From Syntrophotaleaceae bacterium (lineage in GTDB: Bacteria; Desulfobacterota; Desulfuromonadia; Desulfuromonadales; Syntrophotaleaceae), in assembly GCA_041390365.1 (NCBI GenBank), contig JAWKQB010000001.1, positions 1,426,001-1,490,000 on the forward strand: a stretch of DNA of 64,000 nt. The letters run 5' to 3'. The notes under the pieces are model-generated. The model saw only the letters and a list, made by a program, of their open reading frames with translations, had not been told where the DNA came from and searched no databases. Made by a program: the position numbers and the translations under genes. Positions within the stretch are counted from its first letter, which is position 1, and the number at the start of each line of letters is the position of its first letter. Of this stretch, positions 33,985 to 42,630 are shown piece by piece.

Positions 33985-35586
33985 ATGACGTGGACCAAAG
34001 GAATAGCCATCGGTGCCGGCTTTCTTGTCGGGCTGTGGGTGCTCGGGCGGGCTTTTTTGACCGTGCAGCTTCCGTCCAGGGAGGGGCGCCGGGAGGCCTT
34101 CCCGGACCCCATGGGTTCGGAAGTGACCCTGCGCGAAGCCTTTGATACGCTCCCCCACGAGGGGGGCCAGAAGGCGTCGTTGCGGCTGCTCGAGGACAAC
34201 TCTCAGGCGTGGCTGGAGCGCTGGCGATTGCTGGACGGCGCCGGGGAGCGGCTCGACATCTGTTACTTCATCCTCAAGCAGGACGTCTTCGGCACCGCTT
34301 TTCTCGGGCACCTAGTGCAAAAGGCGCGGGAGGGGGTCGAGATCCGTATCCTTCTCGATGCCATGGGGACGAAGATGTCGCGCAGTTTCACCGGGAACGA
34401 CTATCTCGACGCCCTCGTCAATACCGGGAATATCACCATTCGCATGTACCGGCCCCTGATCTACCGGTATACCGACGCCTTTCTGACCTTGAACCCGGCG
34501 GCGGTCTGGGTCAGCGAGCATGACAAGATCCTGCTCGCCGATGGGAGGAGGGCTCTGATCGGCGGCCGCAATATTTCCACCGAGTACTTCGCCCCCATCG
34601 AAGACAATCCGACGGTTTTCAGGGACACCGACCTGGTCCTCTCCGGGGAGGCGATCGGTGCCGCCCTGCAGGCCGCCTTCGCATCCGGGTATGCCAGCGG
34701 CGAAGCCAAGGCCGTCGCGCGCGAAGAGGTCGATCTGAACGATGCGACGGATGAGCTTCTGCTCGCCTACGAGGCGATGGACGCCTGGCTGCACGACCGG
34801 CCGATGACAGAGGCGGTCCTCGCAAAGATGGAGCAGAAGGGGCTGCCCTGGCTGAAGCAGCTCGAAGAGATGCCCCACCTGCGCGGCGCCCTGCAGCGCG
34901 GGCTGCCCAAGTCGCGCGAAGCCGAGGTGCGTCTGCTCGACAGCCGCACGCGCCTGGTAAAGGCCGACGACCCCATCACCCGCACCTTGATCCGGCTGGT
35001 GCGAAGCGCACGGGAGGAGATCTTTATCCAGAGCCCCTACCTCGTCCTCCCCCGCGAGGCTGTCGAGGTGCTCGCCGAGGCCGCCGAGCGCGGCGTGCGG
35101 ATCACCGTCATCACCAACAGCCCCCTCTCCAGCGACAACGCCATGAGCCAGGCGGTTTTCCTGGAACAGTGGCCTGAGCTGCTGGCCCGCGTTCCGGGGC
35201 TCGAACTCTACGTCGCCCCGGACCGCCACAACCTGCACGGCAAGCTCGCCGTTTTCGACCGGCGCCTGGCCCTGGTCGGTACCTACAACCTCGATATTCT
35301 GAGCCTGGCGATGAACAGTGAACTGGTCGCCGCCATCTGGTCGGAGGCGGTCGCCGAAGAGATCCTGCAGCCCCGCCGACGGGACATCCGTGCAGGGGAA
35401 ATTCTGGTGCAGTATCGCATCGCCCGCACGGACGACGGCACGCCGAGGCGGGGGAAGGACGGGCGGGTGATGGTCGAGTGGGGGCCGGTGGATCACCTCG
35501 ATCTGGACGAGATGAGGAAGATCAGAATTTACCGCGGACTCTATCGCATGATTTCGCGGCTGAAGGGGGAGTATCCCTGGTATTGA
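33985..35586 (+). CDS. Phospholipase D / cardiolipin synthase-like protein
   Basis: 533 residues. N-terminal membrane anchor (about 6-26, AIGAGFLVGLWVLGRAFL) then two HKD catalytic motifs: H-x-K-x4-D in SEHDKILLADGRRALIGG (about 178-195) and in NLHGKLAVFDRRLALVG (about 415-431), each followed by GxxN. This is the layout of bacterial cardiolipin synthases (ClsC-like) acting on phosphatidylglycerol at the inner membrane. ClsC-type proteins carry large inserts between the motifs, as here. Single gene, tail-to-tail with pckG. The start is the first ATG. Confidence 0.9.
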   Translation: MTWTKGIAIGAGFLVGLWVLGRAFLTVQLPSREGRREAFPDPMGSEVTLREAFDTLPHEGGQKASLRLLEDNSQAWLERWRLLDGAGERLDICYFILKQDVFGTAFLGHLVQKAREGVEIRILLDAMGTKMSRSFTGNDYLDALVNTGNITIRMYRPLIYRYTDAFLTLNPAAVWVSEHDKILLADGRRALIGGRNISTEYFAPIEDNPTVFRDTDLVLSGEAIGAALQAAFASGYASGEAKAVAREEVDLNDATDELLLAYEAMDAWLHDRPMTEAVLAKMEQKGLPWLKQLEEMPHLRGALQRGLPKSREAEVRLLDSRTRLVKADDPITRTLIRLVRSAREEIFIQSPYLVLPREAVEVLAEAAERGVRITVITNSPLSSDNAMSQAVFLEQWPELLARVPGLELYVAPDRHNLHGKLAVFDRRLALVGTYNLDILSLAMNSELVAAIWSEAVAEEILQPRRRDIRAGEILVQYRIARTDDGTPRRGKDGRVMVEWGPVDHLDLDEMRKIRIYRGLYRMISRLKGEYPWY

Positions 35587-35602
35587 TGTTTCAAAAGCCG
35601 GT

Positions 35603-37504
35603 TTACTCCAGGTCGCAGGGGCTGACAACGTCTCCTTTCAGGGCATGCCATTTGAGAAGTCGCTCTTTCTGGGCCGTGAGGACCTCTGCCAGTTCCGGCG
35701 GCATTTCGGGAACTTGGGCGTAAAAAGTGAGAATCCGCTCGATCTTTTCCAGATTGCCGGCCAGCCGGATGCCGAACTGGGCCGCATAGTCCTCGCGGGA
35801 ATAGGTCTTATTAAAAACCTGGCGAAACAGCCTTTCCAGGTCTTCGAAATAGGGAATGCGGCCGGTGGGAGCTTCGATGGCGGAGACTTCGTCGTGCACC
35901 CGCAGCTCCATCCATTTCAGCCAGACGGCTTTGTCGAGCTTGCCGTTGAGAAAGCGTCCCGCGGCATCCTTCAGCCAGTAGTTGGTGGCGAAAATTCGGG
36001 GCGGACGCTCGAGCTTTTTGCAAAAATCCAGGTTGTTGCGCAGGTAACGGCCGAGGGGGATGGACAGAAAATCGAGAATCGCCATGGGATTGCACTTGCG
36101 TACCCCCTGGGTTTCGAGGGCCGCAGCGGTCGTCTCGCTTTCCAAAGCGGCGCCCATGGTGACGATGCCGTGGATCCAGTCGAAACTCTCCTGGACCGGA
36201 ACCGCCGTGTCGCTGTCCCTGCCGCCGTAGATGATGCCCTCCAGCGGTACCCCTTGAGGGTCTTCAGCCCTCGGATCGAGATTGGCCAGGGGGGACAGGG
36301 CCACCGTATATCGTGCATTTCCCTTGTAGGAGGGGGCGATCTCCAGATTGCCGCTGTCCCGTTTGCCCCGGAACCAGGCACCGGCATAATTGAAACCCTC
36401 GGCCGGCAGATCCTCCCCCATGCCGATCCAGTAGGGGCGGCCTTCGGCGACCAGCACATTGCTGAAGATCACCTCCCCCGGTGTGTGCAGCACGCGGAAA
36501 AGCTCCGGATCGTCCGCGGGATTGACCCCCTCGATGATCCCTAGGATGCCCTGTTCCACATTGACGGCCCGGGCACGGCCGTCCATGGCCCGGATGTAGA
36601 TCAGGTCATCGGCCAGAATGGTTTCTCCCGGAACCATCGCCGTGGAGGTTTTGCCGCAGGCGCTCGGGTAGGCGCCGGAGAAATAGGTCGTGCGCCCTCC
36701 CGGCCCGTGAACCCCCATGAGAAACATATGCTCGGCCAGCCACCCTTCCTGGTTGGCCCTGCGGATCGCGAGGCGCAGGGCCGGCTTTTTCAGGCCCACG
36801 GAGTTGCCGGCATACTGGGTATTGACGCTGTAGACAAGGTCCTCGGCCAGATCGATGATGACCCGCCGTTGATGAAGATCGGCACTGACCCCGTTTTCGG
36901 TGCGCCCGTTGGAATGGAGCATGCGGAAAAACCTGTCCCCTTTGGCGAGGGAGCGGAATGTTTCGTAACCCGGCCGAAAAAGGATATCTTCACAGTGAGC
37001 CACGTACGGGGAGTCGGTCAGCTGAACACAGGGCAGGCTGAAAGGGGAGTTGTTGGGCCCGAGGCAGTAGAATCGAACGATCATCTCCTTGCCGGACATA
37101 CTCCCGGCCATCCGTTCCCTGATCTCCTCCAGCCCCTGGCGTCGGGGCAGGGTGTTGAATTCCTCTCCCAGATCATTCCCGTCCCCCGCCAGAAAGCGGG
37201 TATTGGCCTTGTCCCGGGACTGATCATGCTGCCGACCGTTGGAAAAGGCGTCGAAATGAACGGTATGCCCTTCTGTGGCAAGGGGAATTTCCTCTCCGGC
37301 AGCCAGGGCCCGACGGCGCAGGTAGTCCCGGTCCTCCGGGCCGTCGTCGCAGATCCTGACCCGGTCGGGACGGCAAAGCGCCACGGTTTCGGCCAGAAAC
37401 CGATTGAGCTCGGCATTGTCGATCCGGCCGAGCTTGCTGCGGCCGGTTTCATCAAGACAGTCTTTTAGGAGCTGCAGGCCGGCACAATCCCTTGATTTCC
37501 TCAT
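35603..37504 (-). CDS. pckG: Phosphoenolpyruvate carboxykinase (GTP)
   Basis: Interconverts oxaloacetate and phosphoenolpyruvate with GTP/GDP; in anaerobes it supplies PEP for gluconeogenesis from acetate or other C2 substrates. It has 633 residues. The P-loop FSGAYPSACGKTSTAM and the kinase-specific motif with HSNGRTE, plus GGRDSDTAVPV, mark the GTP-type family. The ATG at 37504 has GGAAG about ten bases upstream; the frame runs to 37540 but the extra residues are unsupported. Lies between the phospholipase D gene and cheX with a terminator hairpin (37715-37746) upstream, so it has its own promoter. Confidence 0.94.
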   Translation of the reverse strand: MRKSRDCAGLQLLKDCLDETGRSKLGRIDNAELNRFLAETVALCRPDRVRICDDGPEDRDYLRRRALAAGEEIPLATEGHTVHFDAFSNGRQHDQSRDKANTRFLAGDGNDLGEEFNTLPRRQGLEEIRERMAGSMSGKEMIVRFYCLGPNNSPFSLPCVQLTDSPYVAHCEDILFRPGYETFRSLAKGDRFFRMLHSNGRTENGVSADLHQRRVIIDLAEDLVYSVNTQYAGNSVGLKKPALRLAIRRANQEGWLAEHMFLMGVHGPGGRTTYFSGAYPSACGKTSTAMVPGETILADDLIYIRAMDGRARAVNVEQGILGIIEGVNPADDPELFRVLHTPGEVIFSNVLVAEGRPYWIGMGEDLPAEGFNYAGAWFRGKRDSGNLEIAPSYKGNARYTVALSPLANLDPRAEDPQGVPLEGIIYGGRDSDTAVPVQESFDWIHGIVTMGAALESETTAAALETQGVRKCNPMAILDFLSIPLGRYLRNNLDFCKKLERPPRIFATNYWLKDAAGRFLNGKLDKAVWLKWMELRVHDEVSAIEAPTGRIPYFEDLERLFRQVFNKTYSREDYAAQFGIRLAGNLEKIERILTFYAQVPEMPPELAEVLTAQKERLLKWHALKGDVVSPCDLE

Positions 37505-37714
37505 ATTGCTCTTCCGTGAAAGGAGATTTGATTCCAGCATACCAGATAGGGCTCTGCGGTCGTAACTGGCATTGCCCCTGCCAAATCAAATTCATTGACC
37601 ACGTAGGCCAGAGAAAGCCAAAAAGCAACCCCAAACAGGGTTCATGGTTTTCCTCTGTGTTCTCAATGAGCTCTGTGGTGAAAGCTTTTAGGGTATCATC
37701 CACAGAATGCAAAA

Positions 37715-37746
37715 ACCCGGGAAAGTCCTCCTCCCCGGGTCATTTT
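37715..37746. terminator. Bidirectional intrinsic terminator after cheX
   Basis: ACCCGGG and CCCGGGT form a perfect 7-bp stem with a 12-base loop. On the minus strand TTTTTGC follows, terminating cheX; on the plus strand CATTTTTT follows. The spacer beyond (37505-37714) contains CACAGAG-type short repeats and no supported gene. Confidence 0.8.
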
Positions 37747-37769
37747 TTGTGCAAGATTCCCACGATCGC

Positions 37770-38225
37770 CTAGGCACCGCTGCGTACGACCAGTTCCGCC
37801 TCGAAAGCCCCGGCCGGGGTTTCGAATCCAACCAGGACGCGATCATGGCTGCCCGGAGAGCCGCAGGAATATTTCCGTCCTGAGATGACGGACGGAATTG
37901 AAAGCTGGATGTTCTGGCTCCCTTCCGGCAGAAGATATTTGATACCGCCGGCGACCATGTTGGCCAACTCACCGATGGCGTCCTTGACCTCGCTGTTGAT
38001 CTCGTCGAGGTCCAGTTCAAGAAAAGCGTTGGTAATCGCCAGCGCCACCGGTTCCGGCAGATGCAGCAGGACGGTGCCCTTGAGATCTCCGGCAAAACCG
38101 ACCATCCCCGACAGCATTTGGTCTTCGACAGCATCGACGGAACCGTCCTTTGGGGCGATATCCATGAAAATCATGGCTGAAAAGATTTCCTCGACGGCCT
38201 GGCAGATAATCTCCTTGTAGTCCAT
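37770..38225 (-). CDS. CheX-type chemotaxis phosphatase domain protein
   Basis: 151-residue CheX/CheC-family protein. The phosphatase motif E-x-x-N is seen as GELANMVAGGIKYLLP (about 86-101), typical of CheX, which dephosphorylates CheY-P or acts in related signalling. The N-terminal helix (YKEIICQAVEEIFSAMIFMD) is also usual. No chemotaxis operon is adjacent; the only receivers in the window are at 12585 and within 13240-14910. Single-copy gene ended by the terminator above. Confidence 0.85.
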   Translation of the reverse strand: MDYKEIICQAVEEIFSAMIFMDIAPKDGSVDAVEDQMLSGMVGFAGDLKGTVLLHLPEPVALAITNAFLELDLDEINSEVKDAIGELANMVAGGIKYLLPEGSQNIQLSIPSVISGRKYSCGSPGSHDRVLVGFETPAGAFEAELVVRSGA

Positions 38226-38308
38226 CCCGCACCTTTCTCTCTTGGATAATCGGTTTTTCTCTGATGGTATCGTCCCTTCTGAACGATTTCTTTAGTCAAC
38301 AATGGCGA

Positions 38309-38638
38309 TCAGTTGCGCTGCTCCAACGCAAAACGCGGCTCGGAGACCCCTTCGCTCCGGCAGACCGGACATTTTCCGGGGGTCCGCAAACGGTCCCGTT
38401 TGCTGAAAACGAACCCGCAGTCGAGACATCGGGCGGCCTCCTGCACCAGGACCTCCCCCTCATGCCCGGCCGACCTGCGGACATGCTCCAGGTGATCCCC
38501 GACCTGCTTCTCGCTGATCCCCACCGCCGCCGAAATTTCCCGGGCGGAAACCGGCCCCTGCCGGAGCAGGGCCGCTATCGCCTGGCGGACCGTTTCCTTT
38601 CTTTCCTGGGGAACAAAGGGCGAACTGTGCTTTTTCAT
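38309..38638 (-). CDS. HTH / zinc-ribbon transcriptional regulator (COG3357-like)
   Basis: 109 residues. The N-terminal winged-HTH (VRQAIAALLRQGPVSAREIS, then AVGISEKQVGDHLEHV) is followed by a zinc ribbon CLDCGFVFSKRDRLRTPGKC ending PVC (CxxC at about 72-75 and CxxC at about 91-94). Fits the predicted 'HTH fused to a Zn ribbon' group. Could be redox or metal responsive, but its targets are unknown. Lies 48 bp downstream of sbcC on the same strand. Confidence 0.8.
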   Translation of the reverse strand: MKKHSSPFVPQERKETVRQAIAALLRQGPVSAREISAAVGISEKQVGDHLEHVRRSAGHEGEVLVQEAARCLDCGFVFSKRDRLRTPGKCPVCRSEGVSEPRFALEQRN

Positions 38639-38686
38639 GGCGGCCAGCCCCCGCAGGCTCTTTTCAACTGCCTGCCCTGCCTGATT

Positions 38687-41128
38687 TCATTCTCCGAGAG
38701 AGACGACCTGATCCGTGATCTCGGTGAAGGAGAGATCGTGGCTGATCAGGAACAGCTGATCGTACCAGTGTTCCGTCACTTCCTCACGGCCGACGTCGAT
38801 GGCCCGAAAAGCCCGGGCCAGGTTTTCCCGCCGGGCGCCGTCCAGGTGACTGGTCGGCTCGTCGAAAAAGGCGATCCGTGCGCCGATGGTCTGCAGCAGG
38901 GCCAGCCGCAGGGCGACCACGGCGCTCATCATCTGGCCTCCGGACAGCTGGTCGTCGCTCCGCTCCCGAACCTGCCCGTCATGCAGATCCCTCAGCACCA
39001 CCTGATAGTTGTCGGCCCAGGTCAGCTCCTCGTCGGCTTCCGAGATGGTTCGGTAGATCCGGTCGGCGCGCTGGCTGATCTCTTCGCGAAACCGCTCCGA
39101 GAGGTGGGAGGAGACATTCTTGAAGACTCTGTTCCGCAAATATTTGACCAGCTTTTCTTTTCTGGCCCACCCCGCCGCAAGAGCCTCCCTGGACGTCATC
39201 TCCCGCCGTATCTCCTCCAGCCGGGCAATCTCCTCGGTCAAACGTCCGCAATCCTTTTCCAGACCGGCGATCTGCTGGCCCATGGTGCCCAGTTCGCCCA
39301 GCAGAGATTCCTTTCGTTTTCTGGCGCCTGCATGACTCTCTTGATCGTAGTCGTCGATCGTCCTCTGCAGAAGATCGGCTTGGGTTTTTTTCTCGGTTTC
39401 AAGATCATTCAGCAGTTTGCAGTATTTTTCAAGGATTTCTTGAAGATTGGTCCATTCGGCGGCCTGCGCCTTGTGGGCGAAAAAGGCATCCCTTCCCTCC
39501 CGGTTGGCCGTCTTTTCCCCTTCGGCCCCTTCAATGGCCTGCTCCAGCCCGGCAAAGGCCTGCAACTCCTTTTTTCGCTGCTGCAGCAGGGCCTCCAGGT
39601 CCTGCTGCTGCCGCAAAAGAGCCTGCCGGTCCTGCTCGCGGGCGTCCAGGTCCTTTCGCCGTCGGGCGAGGGCCGCAGACTGCTCCTCCAGCGCCCGTTG
39701 CCGTCCCCGGGTCTCTCTGAGCTTCGCCGCCGCCTGTTCGGCCAAACCCTCCTCGGTCAAGAGCTTTTCCATTTCGGCTTCGATCAGAATCTGCTCCTTT
39801 TCGAGAGAAGCCAAACCAGTGGAAAAGACATCCCCGGCCGGACGGCCCTCCACGTTCAGGCAGGTTTCCTGGAAAAAGGGGCAAGTCCCTTCACTCAGCT
39901 TTACCCGGCCCTCCTCCAGCCCGTGACGTCGTCCGGCCACCAGGCCCTGACGGTTCCGCAGGGCGGCCAGGCGGTCCCGGAGGTCCGGGAGGCTTCCGGC
40001 CAGGAGGACCATGGCTGCGTCCTCCCCAGTCACCTTGCCGGCCGCGGCGATCCTCTCCTCCTCGGCAGCGATTTCGGAGCGGGCCCTGTCGATGGAGCGC
40101 ATTTCCGCCTGGCAGCGTTCTTTCAGACCGGCGGCTTGACGTTCCAGGTTGGCCATCCCCGTTTCCATGTCGCGCCGCTCTTTTTCCCGCAGACGCAGGT
40201 CCAAAAGACGCTTTTCGGCGCTTTCGAAAGCTTCCATGGCCGGCCGCGTCGCTTCCAGCACCTTGGCGGCCTCGCCGGCATCGCGAACCCGCTGCTTCTG
40301 AATCTCGATTTTCTGGCGCCCATCGGCAATGCGCAGGGTGAGCTTTTCGACCTCGTTTCGCAGACCGGCCAAAATTTGCTCCCGCCCGTCCATCTCCCTG
40401 AGCAGACTCTCCAGCTCTTTCAGCGCCAAGGTCTTACGGTCCCGTTCCTGCGCAACGGATTCCAGCTCGGCCCTCACTTTCTGCTGTTCTTCCCGCTTTT
40501 CGGGCAGGACGGCAACTTGCTCCCTGCGCAGGGCGATTTCCGTCTCGAGCACCTCGATCTTGCCGCGGATGGTCCGGCCGAGTCCTGCTGTTTCGGTAAA
40601 GGTTCTGCGCCAGGCATCGATCCCCAGGATGGCATCGAATTCATCCCGCCGTCGGCTCGGCTGCCTGATGATGAAAGGCCCCAGAAAATCGTTCTGAAAA
40701 GGTCCGATCACCCGCTCGAACTGTTCCGCCAGCGGGCGGCCGTTGTCCAAACCGAGCAGTTTTTTCAGGCGGTCTTCGGTTTCGACGCCATCCTTGTGCT
40801 CCTCCACTTCGAAGGCACCGCCGACCTCGCGGCAGAGCAGCCATCGACCGGCGGTGCCGACGGTTCGCGAAACCCGGTAGCGCTTGCCCTGCTCCAGCTC
40901 GAAGACCACGGCAATCTCCCCCTTTTTGCTGCCGATGGAGAGAAAGCGGTCGGCATTGCCGACGAACTTTTGCGCTTCGACGCCGAACAGGGCATAGCCG
41001 ATCGCCTCGAAAACCGTACTTTTCCCGACGCCGTTCGGTCCGGACAAAACATTGATGCCGGGGGCGAATTCGAGGGTGGTCTCCCGATGGCTCTTGATGT
41101 TGCGGAGATAGACGGAGAGAATGTGCAT
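38687..41128 (-). CDS. sbcC: SbcC-type ATPase (Rad50-like exonuclease subunit)
   Basis: SMC-like ATPase working with SbcD to trim hairpins and protein-bound DNA ends. It has 813 residues, shorter than the ~1,000 of classical SbcC. Walker A is GPNGVGKSTVFEAIGYALFG (about 32-51); long coiled-coil arms run from about 180 to 660; the signature is QLSGGQMMSAVVALRLALLQ; Walker B is AFFDEPTSHLDG. The zinc-hook position shows CPFFQETC (C-x6-C) in place of CxxC. The first ATG follows the sbcD stop after two bases, so the genes are coupled. Confidence 0.9.
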   Translation of the reverse strand: MHILSVYLRNIKSHRETTLEFAPGINVLSGPNGVGKSTVFEAIGYALFGVEAQKFVGNADRFLSIGSKKGEIAVVFELEQGKRYRVSRTVGTAGRWLLCREVGGAFEVEEHKDGVETEDRLKKLLGLDNGRPLAEQFERVIGPFQNDFLGPFIIRQPSRRRDEFDAILGIDAWRRTFTETAGLGRTIRGKIEVLETEIALRREQVAVLPEKREEQQKVRAELESVAQERDRKTLALKELESLLREMDGREQILAGLRNEVEKLTLRIADGRQKIEIQKQRVRDAGEAAKVLEATRPAMEAFESAEKRLLDLRLREKERRDMETGMANLERQAAGLKERCQAEMRSIDRARSEIAAEEERIAAAGKVTGEDAAMVLLAGSLPDLRDRLAALRNRQGLVAGRRHGLEEGRVKLSEGTCPFFQETCLNVEGRPAGDVFSTGLASLEKEQILIEAEMEKLLTEEGLAEQAAAKLRETRGRQRALEEQSAALARRRKDLDAREQDRQALLRQQQDLEALLQQRKKELQAFAGLEQAIEGAEGEKTANREGRDAFFAHKAQAAEWTNLQEILEKYCKLLNDLETEKKTQADLLQRTIDDYDQESHAGARKRKESLLGELGTMGQQIAGLEKDCGRLTEEIARLEEIRREMTSREALAAGWARKEKLVKYLRNRVFKNVSSHLSERFREEISQRADRIYRTISEADEELTWADNYQVVLRDLHDGQVRERSDDQLSGGQMMSAVVALRLALLQTIGARIAFFDEPTSHLDGARRENLARAFRAIDVGREEVTEHWYDQLFLISHDLSFTEITDQVVSLGE

Positions 41129-41130
41129 GA

Positions 41131-42375
41131 TCAGATCTCCCCGTCCAGCAGGCTGAGCAGATCCTCCTCATCGACCGCCTCCCGGTGCACCAGATCGCGC
41201 ATCGCCAGGGCCAAGGCGACCAGTTCCTCTTCCCTCCCCCGGTACTCGTTGCCGTTTCCGACCAGCTGGTTCAGCACCTCCCTTTCGATGTCGGCCAGGC
41301 TCTTCCTCACCCGGTCATCGCCGAAGCCCGGCGTCACCAGCGACAGATGGTTTTTCACTTCAAGGTGCAGCGGGTCCAGAAGTTCCTCCAAAAGAAGCTT
41401 CAGCCGTTCCCGACCAATTTCGAAAGGATGAAAACCGACCCTTCCGGTCAGTCGCATCTCAAGCAGGGGCCGCCGGCCGTCAAGGGTCCCTTTCCATTCC
41501 GAGAGCACCGACTGCTTCAACACCTGCAGTGCCTCTTCCACGGTATCGGCACCGTTCAGGCTGACCGTCAGCGTCATCATCGGGCGGGGGTCGGTCGGCC
41601 GGAATTCCGCTTCGAACACCCCCCCCTTCTCCTGCACCAGATAATACCCCTTGTCGTAACGCTCCTCGCCGAAATTGACCCGCTCCGGCGCTCCCGGATT
41701 GAAAGCAAATTTTTTTCCTTCCGGGGTTTCCACGGCATAAGGTTTATGGCCATGACCAAGAGCCACATAGTCGAATACCTCGGCCAGAGGATAGGCTTCC
41801 TGCAGGCCCATATTTCCGATTTCGACCGGAGAATATTTCCAAATGCCGACATGAAACAGCAGTAAATTTTTTTCGGTGGTGACGGCCTCGCAGATGCGTG
41901 GGACATGGCTTCCTGCCTGGGAGCCGATATAGCCGAGACCGTAAATATGCAGATCGCCGACACGGCACATCCCCCCCTGTCCGGTTTCCTCATCGAAGGA
42001 AGAGAAGCGGTAGCCTCCCTCGTCACTCCGATCTGGTCGCAGCAGCTTGACGTATCCCATGGCCGAAAGGGCCTCCATCCAGGAAATGCTGTCCCGACGA
42101 TGAATCCAGTCGTGGTTTCCCTCCACGACAATGCATGGAATGCCGGCCTCCTTCAGCGGCAGCAGGCATTCGATGGTACCGGCGAAGGTTCGGGGCAGGA
42201 TCTGTCCGGTATGAAACAGGTCCCCCGCTATCAGCACGAAATCGACCCGCTCTGCCAGAGCGTCGGCGATAATGCTGTCGAGACATCGGAAAAAATCGGC
42301 ATAGCGTTCCGTTTCGGCAGCGCTTCTCCGATAGGTTTTTCCAAGATGAATATCCGCGGTGTGTATGAAACGCAT
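41131..42375 (-). CDS. sbcD: SbcD-type nuclease (Mre11-like)
   Basis: Metallophosphoesterase partner of SbcC. It has 414 residues with the Mre11 motifs DIHLG (about 8-12), GDLFHTG, GNHDW, H-x-G in HVGIWKYSP and GHGHKP. The C-terminal ~150 residues are the capping and SbcC-binding part. The ATG at 42375 is the first codon after the promoter region. Its -10 box and an inverted repeat lie directly upstream. Confidence 0.93.
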   Translation of the reverse strand: MRFIHTADIHLGKTYRRSAAETERYADFFRCLDSIIADALAERVDFVLIAGDLFHTGQILPRTFAGTIECLLPLKEAGIPCIVVEGNHDWIHRRDSISWMEALSAMGYVKLLRPDRSDEGGYRFSSFDEETGQGGMCRVGDLHIYGLGYIGSQAGSHVPRICEAVTTEKNLLLFHVGIWKYSPVEIGNMGLQEAYPLAEVFDYVALGHGHKPYAVETPEGKKFAFNPGAPERVNFGEERYDKGYYLVQEKGGVFEAEFRPTDPRPMMTLTVSLNGADTVEEALQVLKQSVLSEWKGTLDGRRPLLEMRLTGRVGFHPFEIGRERLKLLLEELLDPLHLEVKNHLSLVTPGFGDDRVRKSLADIEREVLNQLVGNGNEYRGREEELVALALAMRDLVHREAVDEEDLLSLLDGEI

Positions 42376-42398
42376 GTTTGAGGCCCTGAGGAATCCTA

Positions 42399-42427
42399 AT
42401 TATAGAACAACCGGCTTAATGATAAAA
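42399..42427 (-). promoter_or_regulatory. Promoter of sbcDC
   Basis: On the minus strand a perfect -10 TATAAT (42404-42399) with a weak -35 TTTTAT (42427-42422), 17-bp spacing. The -35 lies within one arm of the inverted repeat at 42421-42439. Confidence 0.5.
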
Positions 42428-42506
42428 ATGACCAAATGTAAGGAAAAAATTTAAAAATAAGAAGGGCAATAATTGTCATATAAGATGATATTTGGTCATT
42501 ATTATC
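42421..42506. repeat. Inverted repeat in the sbcD / AKR divergent spacer
   Basis: GATAAAAATGACCAAATGT (42421-42439) and, inverted, GATAATAATGACCAAATAT (42488-42506) agree at 17 of 19 bases, 48 bp apart. The spacer is AT-rich (well under 40% GC). Confidence 0.7.
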
Positions 42507-42630
42507 CTTATATTATTCAAATATTGACAAAATTCGATCCTTAATCACCTCGAAGAACTTTTCAACTGTTATTGAAGTGCAATCAGTTTCGGTAAAAGCC
42601 GGTATAATGTGAGAAAAAGGTGCTATTGCC

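Noticed and set aside
37452..37712. 86-codon frame between pckG and cheX
   Set aside because: Its peptide comes from CACAGAG-type spacer repeats and it overlaps the pckG start; no ribosome binding site.
38264..41431. 1055-codon plus-strand open frame
   Set aside because: Runs opposite sbcC, the HTH/zinc-ribbon gene and the end of sbcD; a high-GC shadow with low-complexity translation.
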